DNA from: Acidobacteriota bacterium
GTDB lineage: Bacteria > Acidobacteriota > Vicinamibacteria > Vicinamibacterales > 2-12-FULL-66-21
DNA: 7,908 nucleotides
Assembly (NCBI GenBank): GCA_013697225.1
Contig: JACCXG010000281.1
Span: 1-7,908, forward strand
Direction of reading: 5' to 3'
Part shown: positions 1 to 7,422 of the stretch, piece after piece
How positions within the stretch are numbered: the first letter of the stretch is position 1
How the letters are laid out: each line of letters starts with the position of its first letter
The notes under the pieces: model-generated
Databases searched by the model: none
Told to the model about the DNA's origin: nothing
The model's input: only the letters and a program-made list of their open reading frames with translations
Program-made: the position numbers and the translations under genes

Positions 1-1286
1 GCCTGCAGCTGGCGCGGCGCGCCGAGACGACTCTCGGCGTGCCCGTCGTCCCTCTCTTCTGGGTGGATGCCGAGGATCACGACTGGGAAGAAGTGGCGAG
101 CTGTACCGTGCTCGACGAGCGATTCCACCCCCACTCCGTGACGCTCCCCCGTCCGCAGGGGGCCGGGGAACTGCCGATCGGGTCCCTGCGCTTGCCCGGC
201 GGCGTGGCCGAGACACTCGCGGAGCTCGAAAGGACCCTCACCCCGACCGACTTCACCGCGTCCGTGATGGCGGACCTCCGAGCCGCCTACCGGCAGGGCG
301 CCAGCATGGCGGAAGCATTTGCCCGCTGGCTCGAGGGGCTCCTGGGTCCGCACGGCCTTGTCGTATTCGATGCCTCCGATCCGGCGGTGAAGCCGCTGGT
401 GGCCGATGTCTTTGCAAAGGAGCTCGCGACGGTCGGGCGCACAGCCGCTCTTGCGGTCGCTGCGGGGAAGGAACTCGCCGCGCGTGGCCATGCTCCGCAG
501 GTGGTCCCGCAGCCCGATAGCCTCGCGCTCTTCCGGCTGGATGGCTCCCGCAAGCCGATCCGCCGGCAGGGGGATGCGTTCCTGGCCGGCGACGACAGCT
601 TCACGGCGGCCGCGCTGGCGGAGGATGCCGCGGCGCATCCGGAGCACTTCAGCCCGAACGTCCTGCTGCGACCGATCGTCCAGGACAGCTTGTTCCCGAC
701 GATCTGCTACGTCGCCGGTCCGAGCGAGCTTGCCTACCTCGCGCAGCTCCACGAGGTGTACGCCCACTTCGGCCTCCCGATGCCGCTCATCCACCCGCGC
801 GCGAGCGCCACGCTTGTCGACTCTGCCACCGCCCGGTTCCTGAATCGCTACGATGTTCCCTTCCAGGATCTGCAGGCACAGGACGAATCCGCCTTGAATC
901 GCCTCCTGCAGGCGCAGCTGCCGCCAACCGTCGAATCTGCCGTGAAGGAAGCGGAGGAAGCGGTGCGGCGTGCGATGGAGCGGGTGATCGAAGTGGTTCC
1001 GGCTGTGGATCCAACGCTCGCCGGCGCCGCGGGTACGACGCGCGGGAAGATCGAGCACGAGATCCGCGCCCTGCACGGAAAGCTCATACAGGCTGCGAAG
1101 AAGCGCGACGAAACGCTGCGGCGGCAGTTCACCCGGGCGCAGCTCCAGACGTTTCCCCAAGGGCACCCGCAGGAGCGCACCCTTGCCGTCGTGTTCTTCC
1201 TCAATCTCTACGGGCCCGCTCTGATCGATCGGCTGCTCGAGGAACTGCCGCTCGACCTCGGCACCCATTGGGTGCTCTCCATCTGA
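1..1286 (+). CDS. bshC: Putative cysteine ligase BshC, last step of bacillithiol synthesis (5' end cut by window)
   Basis: BshC is the enzyme proposed to add L-cysteine to GlcN-malate to make bacillithiol in the cytosol. The frame is open from the window edge (first full codon at base 3) and ends at TGA 1284-1286. A GTG at 39 is not the true start, because the upstream in-frame residues (LQLARRAETTLG) continue the BshC pattern. The hallmark VPLFWVDAEDHDWEE lies at about 42-95. A second family-typical stretch, with QDSLFPTICYVAGPSELAYLAQL, lies at about 670-750. A predicted coiled coil follows at about 930-1140 (EAEEAVRRAME, then KIEHEIRALHGKLIQAAKKRDE). The C-terminus reads PQERTLAVVFFLNLYGPALIDRLLEEL, then THWVLSI, as in BshC proteins. 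About 427 residues are visible of a usual 530-550, so about 110 are missing. It is transcribed convergently to the bshBA operon, an arrangement that gives it separate regulation. No internal frameshift is seen. Confidence 0.93.
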   Translation, partial: LQLARRAETTLGVPVVPLFWVDAEDHDWEEVASCTVLDERFHPHSVTLPRPQGAGELPIGSLRLPGGVAETLAELERTLTPTDFTASVMADLRAAYRQGASMAEAFARWLEGLLGPHGLVVFDASDPAVKPLVADVFAKELATVGRTAALAVAAGKELAARGHAPQVVPQPDSLALFRLDGSRKPIRRQGDAFLAGDDSFTAAALAEDAAAHPEHFSPNVLLRPIVQDSLFPTICYVAGPSELAYLAQLHEVYAHFGLPMPLIHPRASATLVDSATARFLNRYDVPFQDLQAQDESALNRLLQAQLPPTVESAVKEAEEAVRRAMERVIEVVPAVDPTLAGAAGTTRGKIEHEIRALHGKLIQAAKKRDETLRRQFTRAQLQTFPQGHPQERTLAVVFFLNLYGPALIDRLLEELPLDLGTHWVLSI

Positions 1287-1295
1287 GGGAGGGCT

Positions 1296-2750
1296 TCAGA
1301 GCGCGGTGAGTGCCGCGTCCAGGCTCTCCTCCGCCGAGTCCAACCTGCCGGTCGTCTCGCTTACCCAGGCGTAATCACACGTGAGCCGCTTCTCGGACTC
1401 CTCGATTGCCCGTGCTGTTTCGGAGGGTGCGGGGCCTCCTGGCGTCGTTCGCACCTCGACGAAGTAGCGCGGGCTCAGAATCCGCGCGAGCGTCACCTCG
1501 TCGATCGTCACCGCCCGGCCGAGCACGCGCTCGGAGGCCGCGGTCAGCGCCTCGGAGAGAGAGCCCGCAGTGTCCTGCCGCGACCCGGCGACAAGCTGCG
1601 AGGCAATCGCATGCCCCGCCTTGAAAGGCACACCGTAATCACGCACGAGCGTGTCGGCGAGCTCCGTCACGGTGATCCAGCCCTGCGCTGCACGTTCCGC
1701 CATTCGCGCGGTATTGAATTCCGCCCCTTCGAGTGCCGCACTCACCAGCCGGACCGCCCGCGCGGCATCCCGGAACATGGCGCAGACCAGCGGCTGCAGG
1801 TCGTCTTCGGTATCGACGATGTCGCCGAAGGGGGTGTTGTGCACGGTCAGCACGATGGCGGACGCCTGACCGACCGCTCTGCTCGCGATTGCCCGCGCGT
1901 GCTCGAGGGCAACGGGATTCCGCTTCTGCGGCATGATGCTGCTGCACTGGACGAAGCCGTCCGCCAGCCGCAGGTACCCAAACTCGCTCGTACACCAGAG
2001 CAGCAGGTCCTGGACGACACGCCCGAGGCCCGTCAGCATGCCGGTGGCCGCCGAGACGCTCTCGAGCAGATAGTCCACCGTGGCAATGCTCCCGTAGGTG
2101 TTGCCGGTGGGCGCGTCAAATCCAAGCAGCGCCGTGGTCCGCGCACGGTCAATCGGGAACCCGGTTCCGGTGATGGCGCAGGCGCCGAGAGGATTACGGT
2201 TCGTGCTGGCGTACGCCGCCTGGAGCCGGACCGCATGGCGTTCGAGCTCCTCGACGACGGCCATGAGGTAGTGCGCGATGGTGGAGGGCTGCGCCGGCTG
2301 GGTGTGGGTGTGGGCGGGAAACACGTCCTCCCGATGCTGCGCGGCAAGGTCGAGCAGCACCCGCCGGAGCCGCGTGGTGCCGTCCACCAGCGCCAGGATC
2401 ATGCGCCGCTGCTGCATCCGGTACATCGTCATGTCGATGTCGTTGCGCGAGCGGGCCGTGTGCAGGCGCCCGGCGGTGTCCTCGCCACAGCCCGCAGCAA
2501 TCAGCCGCTCGACGTAGAAAAAGAGGTCTTCGTACGTGCCGTCGTACTGCACGCACCGGACCTGCGCGGGATCGATGCCGTTCAACGCGTCGCGGATGGC
2601 GCGGGCCTCGCCGGGTGAAACGATTCCCTGTTCGGCGAGCATCACGAGGTGCGCACGATGGATCGCCATGAGGGGCGAGAGGAACTGCGACTTCGCGTCC
2701 TCGAAGTTCTCGTTGAGGACGAGCCTCACGTACTCTGGAGCAAACTTCAT
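1296..2750 (-). CDS. Argininosuccinate lyase family protein (divergent; substrate uncertain)
   Basis: A 484-residue member of the fumarase/aspartase superfamily, whose enzymes eliminate fumarate from N-succinyl substrates. Family landmarks are TARSRND (98-104), AHTHTQPAQPS (146-156), NPLGACAITGTGFPIDR (186-202), and the mobile signature loop CSSIMPQKRNPVALEH (269-284), where the usual GSSxMPxKxNP Gly is Cys but the Ser pair and Lys are kept. A C-terminal PGGPAP (437-442) matches the ASL-type GG(T)AP motif. It diverges from arginine-pathway ArgH elsewhere, for example EDLFFYVERLI instead of the EDIHxxIExRL pattern. The start is ATG 2750: it overlaps the TGA of the upstream gene by 4 bases (ATGA) and has GGAAGG four bases before it. 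The frame stays open upstream to 2825, but that extension lies inside the preceding gene. There is no argG or other arginine gene in view. It could be a true ArgH or a paralogue acting on another succinyl/malyl compound; the neighbours favour the latter weakly. Confidence 0.85.
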   Translation of the reverse strand: MKFAPEYVRLVLNENFEDAKSQFLSPLMAIHRAHLVMLAEQGIVSPGEARAIRDALNGIDPAQVRCVQYDGTYEDLFFYVERLIAAGCGEDTAGRLHTARSRNDIDMTMYRMQQRRMILALVDGTTRLRRVLLDLAAQHREDVFPAHTHTQPAQPSTIAHYLMAVVEELERHAVRLQAAYASTNRNPLGACAITGTGFPIDRARTTALLGFDAPTGNTYGSIATVDYLLESVSAATGMLTGLGRVVQDLLLWCTSEFGYLRLADGFVQCSSIMPQKRNPVALEHARAIASRAVGQASAIVLTVHNTPFGDIVDTEDDLQPLVCAMFRDAARAVRLVSAALEGAEFNTARMAERAAQGWITVTELADTLVRDYGVPFKAGHAIASQLVAGSRQDTAGSLSEALTAASERVLGRAVTIDEVTLARILSPRYFVEVRTTPGGPAPSETARAIEESEKRLTCDYAWVSETTGRLDSAEESLDAALTAL

Positions 2751-5440
2751 CGCGCCTTCCCGAGCGACAGCAGGTTCGCCATGAGCTGATATGCCCCGTC
2801 CGTGCCCGCGGGCAGCTGCCGCCACAGCCCCAGACCGATGTAAATCCAGCGCCCATTGCCCACCCGCGCTTCCACCAGCGCCCCGGTCCGCGGACCACTG
2901 TTGAACGGGAAGGGATCGGCACTGCGCACCAGATCGGTGTAGCGCGCGTCCCGTTCGCCGAGGAAGTAGAGGCCGCGTTCCTGCACCCAGCCAGCCCAGG
3001 CCCCGGGGCCGATGCGGTTCGGCGTCGTGAACACCGGATGGTCCGGCACCAGGTGTTCAACGGGAGCGGTTTCGTCCGTCACGCGCCCGGCACTCACCTG
3101 TGCCGGATAGGGTCCGTACTGCGCCTCGTTGAACTCGAACTTGTTGTACTGCACGAGGACGGTGCCGCCACTGGCCGCGTACGCGATAAGGCGGTGATTG
3201 TTCGCGCGCAGGTCCGCCCGCCGCTCATAGGCACGGACCCCGGTGACGATTGCGTCGTACGCGGACAGATCTCCAGACGCCAGCTCTCCCGGAGAGATGA
3301 GCCGGACGTCCGCGCCCAATCCTTCAATTGCGCGGGGCACCTGGTCCCCCACCCCCATGATGTAGCCGATGCGCAAGCCTGTGGAAATCGCCACGTCGAT
3401 GACCTTCAGGCGCGTGCGTGACGGGTGCACGACATGACGGCGGCGCGTGTGGGGGTACTCGATGACCTCGAATCCCAGGCTGCTGGAGATTTCCGTTCCA
3501 TCGCCGCGCACGAGGGCCTCGACGGTCCATTCACCAGGCTGGAGCCTGGCGGGCGGAACGAGCACGAAGGCTGTCGTCGCCTCCTCGTCTTCGCGCGTGA
3601 AGGCGAGCGGCGCCTGGAGGGGCTCCACCGACCATCCCGCCGGAACCTGCAGCGCCAGAGTGGCACGCGCCGCCCCCCGCGTATGGTTGGTCACACGCAC
3701 ATCGACTGTCCGACGGGATGCTGCGGCGGCAGGGACGACCGTGATTTCGGGAGTCACTGTCGCGGCAAAAGGCGGCACCACCTGCAGTTCCATCCGCTTC
3801 TCGCCGGCGACGATATCGCCGTACCGGAACTCGACGGGCTGCACGCGCCTGATCGCCTGGCCCGCGATGATCATGTCGACCGTCGCCGTAAAGGGGGTGG
3901 GCGTGAACGGAGATCCGAACGGCACGCCAGTCTCGAAGTCGTAGCGCGCCGCATCAGCCCGGGTCTTCCAATACGGCGTCGAGAGTGACGCGTCGGCGGG
4001 GATCGTAATCTTCCCGGCACATCGAAGGGGACGGCCTCGCGCTACCCTGCCGGCACAGGCCGTCGCGCCTTCCTCCCCCCCCGCAAAGGCCACACTCTCT
4101 ACCTGGACGCCTTCCTCCGAGTGGCTCGCGGCGTGGAGCACGACACCGGCGCTCTGCTCCGGCACCACCAGGCCATCGTCTGCAAGCACATCGAGCCGGA
4201 GCCCCGACGCAATCACGAGCGCCTGCTCGAACTGGATTTCCTTCCGGGCCAGCCGCTCGTCGACCTCGAGCCGTTCAGAGTCTCCGTGGGCGGCGGCGGC
4301 GAGTTCGGTCCGCAGTTGCCGGGTGGCCTCGAGGCCTGAGGCCAGCGGCCGCACGGCCGCCTGCGCGCCTCCGGACGCAAGCGCGCCGCGTGCATCGGCA
4401 ACGTGCGCGGCAATGCGCGTCAGCGCGGGAGTCAGCGCCGCCGCCTGCCCCGGAGCAAAACGTACGAGCCCGGGGAGCGACGTGTCGATCCCCGCGAACA
4501 TCGACGCTGGGGCGATTCCGGGCTCCCCCGTCACCGAATCGGTCAGCCGGTATGTACGGTTCTGGGTCTCACCCGGGAGCAGCAGGAGCTGCGAGGTGCC
4601 CTGGCACTTGTGCATCGACCGTGCTTCCAGCCCGAGCTCGGCATACGTCCGGCCGAGGAGACCGTCGAAACGAGAGGTATCGACCACGAGCATGTCCGGC
4701 CCCAGGGGCGTGTCGGCCCGGCGTGGGCCGAACCCGGAGATATCAGTGCAGAAAACCCGCGTCGCGAGCCACGGCCGCAGCCCGGCCTGCAGCTGTTCGG
4801 GAAAGCGGGTGGGATCGGCCGCGGCCCTGAAAGCCTCGGTTGTGAGTTTCGCGGATGCCTGGTGATGCTGGCCGCCCCCTTCCCCGCCGCAGAGAAACCC
4901 GGCGATGACATCCGGCCGGAGGGTGCGGATGTGCCGCACGAAGTCAGCGAGAATCTCCTCGCGCCCCCATTTCTCCAATGTTTCCTCGACGCTGAAGGAG
5001 AAGCCAAAGTCAACCGCGCGGGTGAAGTACTGCTCGGCGCCGTCGAAACGGTGGACGGCAAGCAGTTCCTCGGTCCGCAGGACGCCAAGTGCCGTGAACA
5101 GCTCCGGACCAATTTCGTTCTGTCCGCCATCCCCGCGCGTCGCGCTGACGAGCACCGTGCGCATGCCCTCACCGAGACCGAGCATCGCCAGCAGCGCATT
5201 GTTCTCGTCGTCCGGATGTGCGGTCGTCTCCATGAACGTACCGGACGAGGAAAGCTTCCTCAGCAGGAGCTCGAGAGAAGCATCGCCGGGCAGTTCGGCC
5301 ACAGGCTGCACCCGCAGCTGTCCTCGAAGAGCCGCACCTCCGGCCACAAGACAGAGAAAGACGAGGACGAAGAGGGCATACGTAGAGCGGAGAAGAGGCA
5401 TCGGCATGAAGAGCGAAAGTCGGATCAAGAGCCTGGTCAT
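2747..5440 (-). CDS. Large exported PIG-L (LmbE) family deacetylase with NEW3-like and GATase1-like domains
   Basis: An 897-residue multidomain protein. Residues about 19-40 form a hydrophobic segment (YALFVLVFLCLVAGGAA) after a basic N-terminus, read as a signal peptide or anchor, so it probably acts outside the cytoplasm. A PIG-L/LmbE zinc-hydrolase domain spans about 60-300. It has AHPDDE at 74-79 (zinc ligands and catalytic Asp), SATRGDGGQNEIG (99-111), a distal GGGQHHQA (188-195) supplying a further His ligand, and SMHKCQG (275-281), typical of this long subfamily. Residues about 565-660 resemble a NEW3/CARDB-like beta-sandwich (VPAGWSVEP at 599-607). Residues about 680-895 form a GATase1/ThuA-like domain (YDAIVTGVRAYE, GGTVLVQYN, NGRWIYIGLGLWRQLP) without an obvious catalytic Cys. 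The start ATG 5440 overlaps the bshA stop by 4 bases; ATGs at 5407 and 5401 are alternatives that would still keep the hydrophobic segment. The family hydrolyses N-acetyl sugars or similar amides; the substrate here is unknown. Confidence 0.85.
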   Translation of the reverse strand: MTRLLIRLSLFMPMPLLRSTYALFVLVFLCLVAGGAALRGQLRVQPVAELPGDASLELLLRKLSSSGTFMETTAHPDDENNALLAMLGLGEGMRTVLVSATRGDGGQNEIGPELFTALGVLRTEELLAVHRFDGAEQYFTRAVDFGFSFSVEETLEKWGREEILADFVRHIRTLRPDVIAGFLCGGEGGGQHHQASAKLTTEAFRAAADPTRFPEQLQAGLRPWLATRVFCTDISGFGPRRADTPLGPDMLVVDTSRFDGLLGRTYAELGLEARSMHKCQGTSQLLLLPGETQNRTYRLTDSVTGEPGIAPASMFAGIDTSLPGLVRFAPGQAAALTPALTRIAAHVADARGALASGGAQAAVRPLASGLEATRQLRTELAAAAHGDSERLEVDERLARKEIQFEQALVIASGLRLDVLADDGLVVPEQSAGVVLHAASHSEEGVQVESVAFAGGEEGATACAGRVARGRPLRCAGKITIPADASLSTPYWKTRADAARYDFETGVPFGSPFTPTPFTATVDMIIAGQAIRRVQPVEFRYGDIVAGEKRMELQVVPPFAATVTPEITVVPAAAASRRTVDVRVTNHTRGAARATLALQVPAGWSVEPLQAPLAFTREDEEATTAFVLVPPARLQPGEWTVEALVRGDGTEISSSLGFEVIEYPHTRRRHVVHPSRTRLKVIDVAISTGLRIGYIMGVGDQVPRAIEGLGADVRLISPGELASGDLSAYDAIVTGVRAYERRADLRANNHRLIAYAASGGTVLVQYNKFEFNEAQYGPYPAQVSAGRVTDETAPVEHLVPDHPVFTTPNRIGPGAWAGWVQERGLYFLGERDARYTDLVRSADPFPFNSGPRTGALVEARVGNGRWIYIGLGLWRQLPAGTDGAYQLMANLLSLGKAR
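2755..2760 (-). promoter_or_regulatory. Ribosome binding site deciding the lyase start
   Basis: Read on the minus strand, GGAAGG ends four bases before ATG 2750. Together with the ATGA overlap it fixes the start of the lyase gene inside the end of the deacetylase gene, rather than at an upstream in-frame ATG near 2825. Confidence 0.6.
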
Positions 5441-6603
5441 TCGACGGGTGCGCCGCCAGGCTTCGCAGCCGCAACGAGCTCGCCATAGAAAGCCTCATAG
5501 CGCGGCACCACCAGCTCGGCGCAGAATCGCTCCTGAACCGTGCGGGAGGCTTCCGCCGCCGTCCGGGCATGCAGCGCAGGATCGCGCAGCAGCGAGACGC
5601 CGCTCGCGGCCATCCCGTCGAGATCGTTCAGCGCGTGCAGGTATCCGGACCGGCCGTGGTCAACGACCTCCCTGAGACCGCCGACGTCTGAGGCCACCAC
5701 CGGGACACCGGCAGCCATCGCTTCGAGCGCGGCCAGCCCGAAGCTTTCCTGCTGCGATGTAAGGAGGAAGAGATCGGCAATGGAAAGCAGCGGCAGGATC
5801 TGGTCCTGCTCTCCCAGCGACTCTACGTCATCCCCGATTCCCATCGAGTGCGCCGTCTCGAGCGCCTTGCCGAGATCCGGCCCGTCACCGATCAGCAGCA
5901 GGCGCGCCGGAACCGACGCGGCGATCCTGGCGAAGACCTGGACGACAGCCTCCACCCGCTTCACAGGACGGAAATTGGACACGTGGATCACCAGCTTCTC
6001 GGCCGGGGTGCGCGCGTAGCGCTGGCGCAGCGTCGGATGGGACGTGCGCCGGTGGACCCGGCAATCCAGGAAGTTGGGGATGACCCTGATGTCACGCTCC
6101 ACCTGGAGGGCGCGATACGTGTCGGCGCGGAGGCTCTCGGACACGGCCGTCACGCCATCCGAGCGCTCGATCGAGAACGCGACCGTCTCGGAATACGACC
6201 GGTCGCTTCCGACCAGCGTGATGTCAGTACCGTGCAGCGTGGTGACCACCCGTGGAATTCGTGCCGGCGGGACGGACGTCGACAGGATCTGCCGCGCAAG
6301 ATACGCAGCGGTGGCATGCGGCACGGCGTAGTGCGCGTGGATGATGTCAAGCGAGAAGCTTCGCGTCACCTGGACGATCTTGTTCGCAAGCGACAGCACG
6401 TATTGCGGCTCCCGGAACAGCGGGTATGCCGGCGTGTGCACTCGATGGAACGACAGCCCGGGCTGATAATCGGCATAGCGGAACGGGGGTTCCGTGCTCA
6501 GCAGGTGCACGTCATGTCCACGCATGGCCAGCGCCTTGGCAAGCTCGGTCGCCACGATGCCGCTGCCACCCACAGACGCGTAGCAGACGATGCCGACGTT
6601 CAC
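5437..6603 (-). CDS. bshA: N-acetyl-alpha-D-glucosaminyl L-malate synthase BshA (GT4 glycosyltransferase)
   Basis: BshA transfers GlcNAc from UDP-GlcNAc to the hydroxyl of L-malate, the first committed step of bacillithiol synthesis, in the cytosol. The 388 residues fit the family's usual 375-390. The N-terminal Rossmann half opens with MNVGIVCYASVGGSGIVATELA, the BshA-specific glycine loop and first helix, followed by STEPPFRY (36-43), HAHYAVPHA (89-97) and TTLHGTDITLVG (121-132). The C-terminal half carries VIHVSNFRPVKR (205-216), the LLIGDGPD sugar-nucleotide strand (236-243), and the GT4 donor motif ESFGLAALEAMAAGVPVVAS (286-305), whose first Glu contacts the donor sugar. The start is GTG at 6603, supported by GGGAG four bases upstream and by a GTGA overlap with the bshB1 stop. 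It ends by overlapping the next gene at ATGA. Together with bshB1 and bshC in the same window, the assignment is strong. Confidence 0.95.
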   Translation of the reverse strand: MNVGIVCYASVGGSGIVATELAKALAMRGHDVHLLSTEPPFRYADYQPGLSFHRVHTPAYPLFREPQYVLSLANKIVQVTRSFSLDIIHAHYAVPHATAAYLARQILSTSVPPARIPRVVTTLHGTDITLVGSDRSYSETVAFSIERSDGVTAVSESLRADTYRALQVERDIRVIPNFLDCRVHRRTSHPTLRQRYARTPAEKLVIHVSNFRPVKRVEAVVQVFARIAASVPARLLLIGDGPDLGKALETAHSMGIGDDVESLGEQDQILPLLSIADLFLLTSQQESFGLAALEAMAAGVPVVASDVGGLREVVDHGRSGYLHALNDLDGMAASGVSLLRDPALHARTAAEASRTVQERFCAELVVPRYEAFYGELVAAAKPGGAPVE

Positions 6604-7343
6604 AGGTCTCCCGCCCGGGCCGGTGCCGCGCGCCAGTCTTTGATCAGGTGCGGCCGCAGCATCGGCTCGCGTACCACGAGCCCCTCGGCAAAGGCCACAC
6701 CGGTCAGTGCGCCCAGGTGTGCGTCGCGACTCTCGATGAGCTGGGCGAAGCGGGGGGAGGTGAGCCGGGTCTCAACGCTGCCGCTGCCCGCAGGCGTGAA
6801 CTGCGTTCTGTGACACGCGAGTGCCTGGCGTTTGCGGTCGTACTGGGACGAGACATCAATCGCCAGCGACGGGGGGATGGAATCGTTGATGAAGTAGTAG
6901 CAGAGCCAGTCAGCGCGCCAGTCCGCGCCCCCGCCTCCCTCTGTCGTGAATCGGCGCAGCCCGCTCCGGAACGCCGCGAGCGTCAGGACCTCGCTCGCCG
7001 CACGATGATCCGGATGGCGGTCGTTCCAGTAGGGGATCGCGATGGTGCGCGGACGGCAGGCGCGTATCAGCCTGACGGCCGAGGCCAGCTGCGTGTCCCC
7101 TCCCATGATCCCGCCGTCGGGCCAGTGCAGGTTCACTCGCCAGTCCGCCCCGATTACCACACGGGCAGCCTCCGCTTCCGCTTCCCGCTCCTCAGGTGTG
7201 CCGTTCGAGCCCAGCTCCCCCCGTGTCAGGTCGCAGAGCCCCACGCGGAACCCCGCGGCGGTATGCACGGCAATCGTGCCCGCCAGCCCGATCTCGATGT
7301 CGTCGGGATGCGGACCGAATGCGAGCAGGTCAACTCTGGTCAT
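6600..7343 (-). CDS. bshB1: GlcNAc-malate deacetylase BshB1 (PIG-L/LmbE family)
   Basis: This zinc enzyme removes the acetyl group from GlcNAc-malate to give GlcN-malate for BshC. The 247-residue protein has the standard BshB1 opening VDLLAFGPHPDDIEIG, with zinc ligands His12 and Asp15 and the catalytic Asp14; a Pro replaces the common Ala before HPDD. The family-diagnostic block CDLTRGELGSNGTPEERE (37-54) and the WPDGGI stretch (74-79) separate BshB1 from other PIG-L proteins. The second metal motif is NDRHPDHRAA (107-116). Late features are LACHRTQF (175-182) and SRDAHLGALTGVAFAEGL (205-222), matching the usual C-terminal substrate-side region. The start ATG 7343 puts the conserved strand at the very N-terminus as in homologues, although no clear Shine-Dalgarno is seen before it. 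It is the first gene of the four-gene minus-strand operon and overlaps bshA by 4 bases. No signal peptide, so cytosolic. Confidence 0.95.
   Translation of the reverse strand: MTRVDLLAFGPHPDDIEIGLAGTIAVHTAAGFRVGLCDLTRGELGSNGTPEEREAEAEAARVVIGADWRVNLHWPDGGIMGGDTQLASAVRLIRACRPRTIAIPYWNDRHPDHRAASEVLTLAAFRSGLRRFTTEGGGGADWRADWLCYYFINDSIPPSLAIDVSSQYDRKRQALACHRTQFTPAGSGSVETRLTSPRFAQLIESRDAHLGALTGVAFAEGLVVREPMLRPHLIKDWRAAPARAGDL
6607..6612 (-). promoter_or_regulatory. Ribosome binding site for bshA GTG start
   Basis: Read on the minus strand, GGGAGA lies just upstream of GTG 6603 (three bases between them). It supports initiation at this non-ATG codon, which also overlaps the bshB1 stop (GTGA). Confidence 0.6.
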
Positions 7344-7368
7344 GCGGGAAGAACTGGCAAGCCTGACT

Positions 7369-7382
7369 AACTCCCAACTCTC
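7369..7382. repeat. Heptamer tandem repeat, left copy (AACTCCC type)
   Basis: Two consecutive 7-base units, AACTCCC and AACTCTC, sit 26 bases upstream of the bshB1 start. The same unit recurs in the same orientation at the other end of the spacer (7600-7606). Confidence 0.5.
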
Positions 7383-7387
7383 AAGAA

Positions 7388-7409
7388 ACTGTCACGTAGA
7401 CAGGACAGT
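7388..7409. promoter_or_regulatory. Overlapping dyads upstream of the bsh operon (possible operator or leader structure)
   Basis: CTGTC-ACGTA-GACAG (7389-7403) is a 5-base-arm dyad. The same left arm also pairs with the next copy, as ACTGTC (7388-7393) with GACAGT (7404-7409). The site lies 45-66 bases before the bshB1 start codon, where a regulator site or 5' leader would be expected. No convincing -35/-10 pair was found around it, so a regulatory role is only inferred. Confidence 0.3.
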
Positions 7410-7422
7410 GATGAACGAGGGG

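Noticed and set aside
39..41. GTG at 39 as the start of bshC
   Set aside because: The in-frame sequence before it is open to the window edge and continues the BshC family pattern, and a start here would remove about 120 residues of the family length.
1261..1275. Perfect small hairpin GCACCC-ATT-GGGTGC near the bshC stop, considered as a terminator
   Set aside because: It lies within the bshC coding sequence, has only a 6-base stem, and is not followed by a T run on either strand.
1611..2618. Long plus-strand open frame opposite the lyase gene (335 codons)
   Set aside because: It is a GC-driven shadow of the minus-strand gene: no recognisable domain, highly basic and biased composition, and the opposing frame has clear enzyme motifs throughout.
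2751..2825. Upstream extension of the lyase frame (25 extra residues)
   Set aside because: The extra residues are low-complexity (AAAARGHGRG), lie wholly in the preceding gene, and the downstream ATG has a ribosome binding site and the ATGA overlap.
4403..5488. Long plus-strand open frame opposite the PIG-L gene (361 codons)
   Set aside because: It overlaps the zinc-binding PIG-L domain in antisense and shows no protein family pattern of its own.
5848..6813. Plus-strand open frame spanning the bshA/bshB1 junction (321 codons)
   Set aside because: It crosses two well-supported minus-strand genes, and its Arg/His-rich translation looks like a codon shadow.
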